DNA of 64,000 nucleotides, taken from the NCBI RefSeq assembly GCF_001438705.1, contig NZ_JQBP01000002.1, positions 259,142-323,141 of the forward strand, read 5' to 3'. Shown here one piece after another: positions 57,917 through 64,000 of this stretch. Positions within the stretch are counted from its first letter, which is position 1. Each line of letters starts with the position of its first letter. The translations under genes and the position numbers were made by a program. Origin of the DNA: Weissella kandleri. Its GTDB lineage: Bacteria; Bacillota; Bacilli; Lactobacillales; Lactobacillaceae. A model generated the notes under the pieces. The model saw nothing but the letters and a program-made list of their open reading frames with translations. It did no database searches and had not been told where the DNA came from.

Positions 57917-58851
57917 TGGCTTTGAAACGGGCACGCATAATTTATAATCCTACATCTGGTCGAGAAGCGGTTCGACGGGATTTAGTCGATATTTTAGCCG
58001 TTTATGAGCAAGCCGGTTATGAAACATCGGCTTTCGCGACGACTCCTGAGCCGTTATCAGCACAAAATGAAGCGCGTCGGGCGGCCGAAGCTGGGTTTGA
58101 ATTGCTCATCGCCGCTGGTGGAGACGGAACTATTAATGAAGTGGTTAGTGGAATTACACCGTTGGAAAAACGGCCGAAATTGGCTATTATTCCATGTGGG
58201 ACCACCAATGATTTTGCGCGCGCTTTGCACATTCCACGTAATGAGCCATTAGAGGCAGCAAAAGTCATCTTAAATGATCAGTCAGCTTTTCTAGACGTTG
58301 GTCAAGCAGACGACAATTACTTTATTAATATTGCCGCCGGTGGTTCGTTGTCTGAATTAACCTATAAAGTGCCTTCTAAGTTGAAGTCGATGTATGGTTA
58401 TTTAGCATACGTTGTGAAGGGGGCCGAATTAATTCCGCGCATGAAGCCCATGCATTTGCGGATTGCCCATGATCATGGTATTTATGAAGGCACCGCTTCA
58501 ATGTTTTTCTTAGCCTTAACGAATTCAGTCGGAGGTTTTGAAACGATTGTGCCAGATGCTAAATTGGATGACGGTATTTTCACCGTTCTCGTGGTTAAAA
58601 CGACGAAAATTCCTGAAATTATGACTTTGATGACGGAAGTCTTAAAGGGTGGTCAACATATTGATAATCCGAATTTGCTTTATTTAAAATCTAAGGATGT
58701 CATGATTGAACCATTAAAGGCCGAAGAACAGGTCATGGTGAACTTAGATGGCGAATATGGTGGGGATGCGCCAATGCATTTCCACAATATTCAACAACAT
58801 ATTGAATTCGTTACGAATTTAACTGAAGAAGAACGACAACGGCTCTTGTAA
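57916..58851 (+). CDS. dgkB: Diacylglycerol kinase (DgkB type)
   Basis: Soluble kinase returning diacylglycerol, left from lipoteichoic acid synthesis, to phosphatidic acid. 311 residues. The nucleotide-binding GGDGTINEV is at about 68-76, with NPTSGRE at the N-terminus and PCGTTNDFAR. It overlaps gatB by one base, as commonly seen in Firmicutes, and closes the gatCAB-dgkB operon before a strong terminator. Confidence 0.95.
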   Translation: MALKRARIIYNPTSGREAVRRDLVDILAVYEQAGYETSAFATTPEPLSAQNEARRAAEAGFELLIAAGGDGTINEVVSGITPLEKRPKLAIIPCGTTNDFARALHIPRNEPLEAAKVILNDQSAFLDVGQADDNYFINIAAGGSLSELTYKVPSKLKSMYGYLAYVVKGAELIPRMKPMHLRIAHDHGIYEGTASMFFLALTNSVGGFETIVPDAKLDDGIFTVLVVKTTKIPEIMTLMTEVLKGGQHIDNPNLLYLKSKDVMIEPLKAEEQVMVNLDGEYGGDAPMHFHNIQQHIEFVTNLTEEERQRLL

Positions 58852-58864
58852 GCTTTGTCTTGTA

Positions 58865-58903
58865 AACTCGAAAAGGGCTATGGCTATCTTTTCGAGTTTT
58901 TTT
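58865..58903 (+). terminator. Rho-independent terminator after dgkB
   Basis: AACTCGAAAAG pairs with CTTTTCGAGTT; T7 follows. Confidence 0.92.
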
Positions 58904-59116
58904 AAATGATAAAAATCATCAGAATTCATATATATTTTAAGGGATAAATAGATCAAATATGGCTTTTAACATGGTAATGGGTTTAGGAAATAATTTTGTG
59001 AAGATAACGTGCGATTGTGTATTGGGTTTCATCAAAAATTTAAAATTAGAATCGGCAATAAATGAAACCGTTCTCATGGTATACTTTAATTATTGAAAAT
59101 TTGGGAGGATTAGATT

Positions 59117-60130
59117 ATGCAAAATGAAGAAATTGTTTTTGGAACTTATACTAAACGTAGCTCAAAAGGTGTGTACCAAGCCATTTTAAATGAAGCAAAT
59201 GGTCAGCTGGAAGATGCCAAAGTCGTTGCACAAGTTGGCGGACCAACTTATACAACACAAGGGCCAAACCAAATTTTGTATGTGGTAGATAAGCGAGCAG
59301 ATCAAGGCGGGGTGGCTGTTGTCGATCGTCAGACGGGTGAGGTGAAGCAAGAAGTCTTGAGTGCCGGAGCATCCCCAGCTTATTTAGGTTATGATGCTGA
59401 GCGTCAACTCTTATATGTTGGAAATTATCACAAAGGAACGGCCGAAGTTTACCAAGTTGCCGCGGATGGTCAGTTGAGTTTAGCTGATACATTTACTAAT
59501 CATGGATCAGGACCAAGACCTGAGCAAGAAAGTTCACACGTTCATTTTACAAATTTGACTCCCGATCAAAAATTAGTTGTGGTTGATTTAGGGACCGATG
59601 AAGTATTCTTTTTTGATGTACAAGCAAATGGTAAATTAAGGCAACCAACAACCTTTAAGTTTAAGGCTGGGTTTGGACCACGGCATATTCGGTTTAGCCC
59701 AGATGGGAAAACGGCGTATGTGCTAGGTGAGCTTTCTTCGCAATTAGCGGTCTTGGATTATACGAATGGCCAAATGCAATTACGACAAACCCTTTCAACC
59801 ATTCCGGCTGATTGGACCGAACACAATGGAGCGGCTGCTTTACGAGTGACCCAAGATGGTCGTTTTGTGTATGCATCTAATCGGGGAAATAACACGGTGG
59901 CTGTCTTTGCGGTGCAAGATGATAGTGTCAAGCGGATTCAACTGATTTCTACGGAAGGTGATTTTCCACGAGATATGGCTTTGAATCAAAATGACGCATA
60001 TTTGGTTGTTGCGAACCAAAATACTGATAATGTGAGTGTCTACGCGCGCAATCCTGAGACGGGTATGTTAAAATTAGTCCAACAAGATTTCCTGATTCCA
60101 GAGGGTGTTCGCGTTGAATTTATCAAATAA
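59117..60130 (+). CDS. pgl: 6-phosphogluconolactonase (YkgB/seven-bladed propeller type)
   Basis: Hydrolyses 6-phosphogluconolactone in the oxidative pentose phosphate branch, the entry to the phosphoketolase pathway. 337 residues of the lactonase family: FGTYTKRSSKGVY at the start, ESSHVHFT, GPRHIRFSPDGKTAYVLGEL and FVYASNRGNNTVAVF are repeating propeller-blade segments. GGGAGGA precedes the ATG. Its presence supports a heterofermentative host. The AI-2E family transporter gene follows after 24 bases. Confidence 0.92.
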   Translation: MQNEEIVFGTYTKRSSKGVYQAILNEANGQLEDAKVVAQVGGPTYTTQGPNQILYVVDKRADQGGVAVVDRQTGEVKQEVLSAGASPAYLGYDAERQLLYVGNYHKGTAEVYQVAADGQLSLADTFTNHGSGPRPEQESSHVHFTNLTPDQKLVVVDLGTDEVFFFDVQANGKLRQPTTFKFKAGFGPRHIRFSPDGKTAYVLGELSSQLAVLDYTNGQMQLRQTLSTIPADWTEHNGAAALRVTQDGRFVYASNRGNNTVAVFAVQDDSVKRIQLISTEGDFPRDMALNQNDAYLVVANQNTDNVSVYARNPETGMLKLVQQDFLIPEGVRVEFIK

Positions 60131-60154
60131 ATAAAAGCAGAGGTTGAATAATAT

Positions 60155-61327
60155 ATGAATCATTCTGAACAAACAAACGCTTCAAATTTTCAGCGTTTTT
60201 TGAATAATAAAAGTGTGATGGCATTGGTAATAACCCTATTAATTTTAATAATTATCTTTATGTTAAATAAAGTTAATTTTATCTTTTATCCAGTTCGGGT
60301 GATCTTACAAACGGTAGGGGCCCCAATTATTGTAGCTTTCATTTTTTATTATCTGTTGAATCCAATGGTTAATTATTTAACGCGACGCTTTAAAATCACA
60401 CGCACGACCGTGATTGTCGGCCAATTTATTGTCTTGGCCGCTTTGATTTTTATCGGCATTGTCTCAGTTATTCCTTGGTTACGTGATCAAAGCATCAGCT
60501 TGATACAACATTGGCCTAGTTATTGGAAGAGTTTAACTGAATGGATGAATCAAACTTTCTCAAGATCTGAGTTTAGTAGTGTGAATAAATGGCTACAACT
60601 AAACAATGACGCAATACAAAAATTCATGTCATCATTTCTACATGGTGGGACGCAAAATCTTTCAGGGTTCTTTGGCTCAATGACAAAGGTTATGGTCACG
60701 ATTATCACCTTTCCATTGATCTTATTTTACCTATTAAAGGATGGCGATCGTGTCGCCCCCTATGTGGCCAAATTTTTACCAAATAAAATGCGGCAACCAT
60801 TTTTAAAGACGGAAGTGGTAATTAATGTGCAAATGGCCAATTACATTCGCGGGCAATTATCAGTTGCAGGTGTGGTTATGATTATGTTTGCGATTGGTTT
60901 CTTATCGGTTGGGTTACCTTATGGTTGGCTATTGGCTATTTTAGCGGGATTTTTAAACTTAATTCCATTTTTGGGGTCATTTTTAGCTATGATTCCAGCT
61001 TTGATTGTGGCGGCATTTGTTTCGCCAATGTTGCTATTGAAGGTGTTAATAGTCTTTTCAGTTGAACAGATTCTAGAGGGTAAAGTCGTCTCACCTAAAT
61101 TATTAGGGGAATCATTGAAAATTCATCCCGTGACAGTCGTAGTAATTTTACTTTCATCGGGAGCGATGTTTGGTTTTTGGGGTGTACTACTTGGTATCCC
61201 AGGATACGCAGCCCTGAAGGTGATTGTTATTAATGTTTATCAGTGGTGGCGGAGCACATCGGAATTATTTGAAGAAGAAGTCAAAGTTCATGAATCCATC
61301 GCTGGAGAAGAACCAAATAATGAATAA
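60155..61327 (+). CDS. AI-2E family transporter (PF01594)
   Basis: 390-residue membrane protein with about eight hydrophobic helices and a large central extracytoplasmic segment (about 115-175). PIIVAFIFYYLLNPMVNYL, LLAILAGFLNLIPFLGSFLAMIPALIVA and GKVVSPKLLGESLKIHPV are hallmarks. Some members export AI-2 and others are Na+/H+ antiporters, so the substrate is open. Follows pgl in the same direction with AGAGG as binding site. Confidence 0.9.
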   Translation: MNHSEQTNASNFQRFLNNKSVMALVITLLILIIIFMLNKVNFIFYPVRVILQTVGAPIIVAFIFYYLLNPMVNYLTRRFKITRTTVIVGQFIVLAALIFIGIVSVIPWLRDQSISLIQHWPSYWKSLTEWMNQTFSRSEFSSVNKWLQLNNDAIQKFMSSFLHGGTQNLSGFFGSMTKVMVTIITFPLILFYLLKDGDRVAPYVAKFLPNKMRQPFLKTEVVINVQMANYIRGQLSVAGVVMIMFAIGFLSVGLPYGWLLAILAGFLNLIPFLGSFLAMIPALIVAAFVSPMLLLKVLIVFSVEQILEGKVVSPKLLGESLKIHPVTVVVILLSSGAMFGFWGVLLGIPGYAALKVIVINVYQWWRSTSELFEEEVKVHESIAGEEPNNE

Positions 61328-61328
61328 T

Positions 61329-61366
61329 GAAAAAGGGTATCGCTTCAATGCGATACCCTTTTATTA
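61329..61366. terminator. Bidirectional Rho-independent terminator
   Basis: AAAAGGGTATCGC pairs with GCGATACCCTTTT, between convergent genes. Confidence 0.93.
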
Positions 61367-61370
61367 TGAT

Positions 61371-62042
61371 TTATTTTTGCATCTTTTTTTCTTTTTGGCT
61401 GGCAAATTGTGATCGTAATCCGGCAAGGATGGCTGGTAAAGCTGTAACCACTAGAATACCAATAATTACTAAGGAGAAATGATCACGAATAAAGGGAATA
61501 CTTCCAAAATAGTACCCCGCCTCTACAGCAATAAAGGTCCATAGGGTTGCCGCGATGATATCTAAAATCACGAAACGTTTGTAGCTAAAGCCGGAAATTG
61601 ATGCTACAAAGGGTGTTAAAGTACGAATGATGGGTAAGAAACGTGAAAAAATAATTGCGAGAGGCCCATGCTTAATAAAAAAGGCATTGGCTTCCTCTAA
61701 ATTACTTGGTTTGATGAAACGACCTAAAAAGGGATGTTGAACTAATTTTAAACCAATAGTTCGTCCTAAGAAGAAATTACAAGAATCCCCTAAGATTGCA
61801 GCTGACCAAAAGAGCAGAATTAAAGCGTAGTGATTTAAGCCACTACCTGGGATAGCTGCAATTGCTCCGGCGGCAAACAATAATGAATCACCAGGTAGGA
61901 AAGGTAAGACAACGGCCCCAGTTTCAATAAAGATGACGGCAAATAGTAAAGCGTACGACCAAGGGCCCAAAATGTTAACCCAATAGGCGAGGTGTTTGTC
62001 TAAATGTAAGAAAACATCAATAATCGTTTGAAAAGTGTTCAT
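61371..62042 (-). CDS. DedA family membrane protein
   Basis: 223 residues with the DedA/SNARE-associated core: FIETGAVVLPFLPGDSLLFAAGAIA, GRTIGLKLVQHPFLGRF, and FSRFLPIIRTLTPFVASISGFSYKRF. Family members act as undecaprenyl-phosphate or lipid flippases and affect membrane homeostasis; the residues of the F/Y-SRF-x-P-x-x-R motif are intact. The C-terminus is basic (KEKKMQK). AGGAGT precedes the ATG. Confidence 0.93.
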   Translation of the reverse strand: MNTFQTIIDVFLHLDKHLAYWVNILGPWSYALLFAVIFIETGAVVLPFLPGDSLLFAAGAIAAIPGSGLNHYALILLFWSAAILGDSCNFFLGRTIGLKLVQHPFLGRFIKPSNLEEANAFFIKHGPLAIIFSRFLPIIRTLTPFVASISGFSYKRFVILDIIAATLWTFIAVEAGYYFGSIPFIRDHFSLVIIGILVVTALPAILAGLRSQFASQKEKKMQK

Positions 62043-62122
62043 GAGATACTCCTAATCTTTAATGTTTAGTATATTCGATAAGTTTAGCGGTAAATTATTA
62101 TAAAAGCTAGTGTTTGAAGATA

Positions 62123-62131
62123 TGTTATAAT
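62123..62131 (+). promoter_or_regulatory. Extended -10 promoter of the cyclophilin gene
   Basis: TGTTATAAT about 60 bases before the start codon. Confidence 0.6.
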
Positions 62132-62189
62132 AAATGTTAAGTTATAAGCAGATTAATTAAAATTTGATAGAAGTATAGGAGTTGGAAGA

Positions 62190-62774
62190 ATGTTACCACA
62201 ATTTGATTTAGAGAAAGTCGACGGGCCTATCGCTGTTTTAGATACCAGTGCTGGTGAAATTCAATTTAAGTTGTTCCCTGAACAAGCCCCTAAGACAGTC
62301 GCCAATTTTGCTGGTTTGATTAAGCAAGGTTATTATGATGGAATCAGCTTTCATCGTGTAATTAAAGATTTTATGATTCAAGGTGGTGACCCAACTGGAA
62401 CGGGGATGGGTGGCGAATCAATCTTTGGGGCGCCCTTTGAAGATGAATTCTCTAATGAAGTCTTTAATTTCCGGGGAGCTTTGTCAATGGCCAATGCTGG
62501 TCCTAACACGAATGGTTCGCAATTCTTTATTGTTGAAGCTTCAAGGGTCCCAAATGATATGCTGCGGCAATTGAAGGGAATTGTGTCCAATGAAGTGATT
62601 GAACGTTACGCACAAGAAGGTGGAACTCCTTGGCTTGATCGTCGGCATACTGTTTTTGGACATGTGATAAAGGGGATGGATGTAATCGAAAAGATTGCTC
62701 ATGCCAAGGTGGATTATGCGGACAAACCAGTTGACGATATTGTCATTAAGCAAGCCCGGATTATTGAAGATTAA
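62190..62774 (+). CDS. Peptidylprolyl isomerase, cyclophilin type (cytosolic)
   Basis: 194 residues. [36 protein letters not shown] and the closing [14 protein letters not shown] make a complete cyclophilin with catalytic Arg and Phe residues. No signal peptide is seen, so it is cytosolic, unlike the likely exported paralogue at the left edge of the window. TAGGAG precedes the ATG. An S1-domain gene follows after 26 bases. Confidence 0.96.
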   Translation: MLPQFDLEKVDGPIAVLDTSAGEIQFKLFPEQAPKTVANFAGLIKQGYYDGISFHRVIKDFMIQGGDPTGTGMGGESIFGAPFEDEFSNEVFNFRGALSMANAGPNTNGSQFFIVEASRVPNDMLRQLKGIVSNEVIERYAQEGGTPWLDRRHTVFGHVIKGMDVIEKIAHAKVDYADKPVDDIVIKQARIIED

Positions 62775-62800
62775 AATTTTGATAGGACGAATTAACGATT

Positions 62801-63196
62801 ATGCAATATCATATTGGTGAAATTGTTTCTGGGACAGTCACGGGAATTCAAGCATACGGAGCGTTTGTTCAATTAGATAATGAAACGCAAGGTTTAGTGC
62901 ATATTTCTGAATGTCGATCAGCATATATCCAAAGTGTTGATGATGAATTACAGGTTGGGATGCAAGTTCGAGTCATGATTATGGATATAGATGAATATTC
63001 TGGTAAAATTTCTTTATCTCGACGCAGCGTTGAAGATTTGGCTTTAGAAGGTTTAGCAGGTAAGCCCCATTTTAGTCGCGGTCGAGTTCATTATTGGACT
63101 AGCCAACATTATGATTTTGGATTTCAAACAATTCAAGATAATAAAGCTGATATGGTAAGCGAAGCCTTACAACGTCTTGATAAAAGTGGACGCTAG
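62801..63196 (+). CDS. S1 RNA-binding domain protein (CvfD/YugI-like)
   Basis: 131 residues. A single S1 domain fills residues 1-73 (IGEIVSGTVTGIQAYGAFVQLD, GLVHISE, VMIMDIDEYSGKISLSRR), followed by a short charged C-terminus with HYWTSQHYDFGFQTIQDN. This matches the GSP13/YugI/CvfD family of ribosome-associated or mRNA-binding regulators. The ribosome binding site is weak (TAGGACG, about 14 bases away). Confidence 0.92.
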   Translation: MQYHIGEIVSGTVTGIQAYGAFVQLDNETQGLVHISECRSAYIQSVDDELQVGMQVRVMIMDIDEYSGKISLSRRSVEDLALEGLAGKPHFSRGRVHYWTSQHYDFGFQTIQDNKADMVSEALQRLDKSGR

Positions 63197-63232
63197 TATA
63201 GGCATGCAGTCTTTGGAAAGGAAAGTTAAGAC

Positions 63233-63616
63233 ATGTCATTAATAGCGGGAACAATTTATTTTACACGAGCAGACCAAACTTATTTTTTGGTAACAGATCA
63301 GCCTAAATCACAATTTTTTACGGTTAAAATGCATCGTCATCAAAACGAAACGGCTTTGGGAACACTTCTAAATGGGTTACGAGAAGAATTAGGAATTGAT
63401 CCAGATTGCTTACGTTTAGGTGAATTAGGTACGTGGCATACTCAAGGGCTAGAAACACAAGATGATTTAATTTCTTTGTATACTTTAGAGCTTGTTGATG
63501 AAACATCACTCAATATGCAACGTTTAAGATCAGTGGGGATGTCATTTGCCCAAGCTAAATCAGTTAAGAATTTAATTTTTAATGTTGATGTAACCGGCGT
63601 GGCACGTTTAGATTAA
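63233..63616 (+). CDS. Hypothetical protein with a degenerate Nudix-like segment
   Basis: 127 residues, not firmly assigned. The middle reads TALGTLLNGLREELGIDPD, recalling the REUxEExGU end of the Nudix box, with flanking strands as in Nudix folds, but the Gly and Glu that open the box are missing. So it may be an inactive Nudix relative or an unrelated protein. GGAAAGG stands before the ATG at 63233, supporting expression; it follows the S1 gene by 36 bases. Confidence 0.7.
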   Translation: MSLIAGTIYFTRADQTYFLVTDQPKSQFFTVKMHRHQNETALGTLLNGLREELGIDPDCLRLGELGTWHTQGLETQDDLISLYTLELVDETSLNMQRLRSVGMSFAQAKSVKNLIFNVDVTGVARLD

Positions 63617-63659
63617 TGGGATGATTCTACTGTTAATTATAAAAGATAAAATGTAAGAC

Positions 63660-63688
63660 AAAGAGTCGACATAGGGCGGCTCTTTTAT
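63660..63688 (+). terminator. Rho-independent terminator
   Basis: AAGAGTCG pairs with CGGCTCTT (one G-U), followed by T residues. Confidence 0.8.
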
Positions 63689-63768
63689 ATTATTTAAATT
63701 TAATTGGCTTAGACATGGGATTGGTTATTGGTGTATGACGATTAAGTAAATTAATTTGATAAAACTGC

Positions 63769-63797
63769 TTGACTTCCGTAATGATTCTAGGTATTAT
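63769..63797 (+). promoter_or_regulatory. rRNA operon promoter P1
   Basis: TTGACT (63769-63774), 17-base spacer, TATTAT (63792-63797). Confidence 0.8.
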
Positions 63798-63871
63798 AAC
63801 TAAGTTGTCTTTTGCAAGACATGTCTGTTACTTTACGGATGTTGCTTCAAAATAACATTTAAAATTAGTTG

Positions 63872-63900
63872 TTGACATTTATATTTCAACATTGTATGAT
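63872..63900 (+). promoter_or_regulatory. rRNA operon promoter P2
   Basis: Consensus TTGACA (63872-63877), 17-base spacer, TATGAT (63895-63900), about 100 bases after P1. Confidence 0.88.
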
Positions 63901-64000
63901 ATTAAATGTTGTTGAAAGGCAATAAATAGTTCTTTGAAAACTGAATAACGTTTCGATGAAACAAATGCAGTATCAAAATGATACAAAAATTTGCGAAGTC
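63901..64000 (+). other. rRNA operon leader, upstream of a 16S rRNA gene outside the window
   Basis: Contains AGTTCTTTGAAAACTGAATA (63929-63948), the antitermination/processing leader seen before 16S genes in Firmicutes. The mature 16S 5' end is not reached within the window. Confidence 0.85.

Overview
The window reads as chromosomal DNA of a low-GC Gram-positive lactic acid bacterium. The best fit is the heterofermentative Leuconostoc/Weissella branch of Lactobacillaceae, most likely Weissella or a near relative (inference from gene content; no search was run). Pointers are a 6-phosphogluconolactonase, single dispersed glycolytic genes (tpiA, eno, gapA, pgk) with no phosphofructokinase or aldolase beside them, a VanX-type D-Ala-D-Ala dipeptidase, HPr/HPr kinase with cre sites, a CIRCE element before groESL, and a Thr T-box.

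Layout. 1-3.5 kb: end of a secreted-type cyclophilin gene, a universal stress protein, a DHA2-type efflux gene cut by one in-frame amber codon, and a strong candidate ~245-nt structured non-coding RNA. 3.1-12.4 kb: yvlD-hprK, gpsA-galU, trxB, ptsHI, a divergent tpiA, eno. 12.4-16.1 kb: tag, a secreted-type nuclease, and a small accessory-looking block: a 66-aa membrane protein divergent from an XRE regulator plus ImmA-like protein, then tRNA-Arg(CCG), a probable MarR relic and a YjbR-family gene. 16-19.2 kb: gapA and pgk. 19.2-28.7 kb: LysM protein and the long yqeG-yqeH-yhbY-nadD-yqeK-rsfS-yqeM-tmcAL-yceD-mutS run. 28.7-40.5 kb: rex, ydiF, recX, a DUF402 phosphatase, VanX-like dipeptidase, aminotransferase, ECF S component, fhs, a YpgQ-like HD hydrolase, groESL. 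40.6-47.2 kb: a Lys-tailed protein, UPF0397 S component, mutL, DUF1456, flavodoxin, T-box/thrS. 47.2-54.6 kb: TPP riboswitch-ykoEDC, prs, aldo/keto reductase, HAD phosphatase, RsmF-like methylase. 54.7-64 kb: gatCAB-dgkB, pgl, AI-2E family transporter, DedA, a second cyclophilin, S1 protein, a Nudix-like protein and, at the right edge, tandem promoters and leader of an rRNA operon whose 16S gene lies outside.

The genes are mostly housekeeping. Carbon control is coherent: HprK phosphorylates HPr Ser46, and cre-like sites lie before gpsA, ptsH and gapA. TpiA and GpsA together can supply glycerol-3-phosphate from glyceraldehyde-3-phosphate. Highly expressed genes (eno, gapA, pgk, groEL, parts of thrS) show strong codon bias to AAG and TTG compared with their neighbours.

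The most noteworthy items are the unassigned structured RNA at 2820-3064, the XRE/ImmA-like/small membrane protein module with shared operator-like repeats at 14036-15200, the divergent triosephosphate isomerase, and the broken efflux gene. No CRISPR array, complete insertion sequence or integrase was seen.
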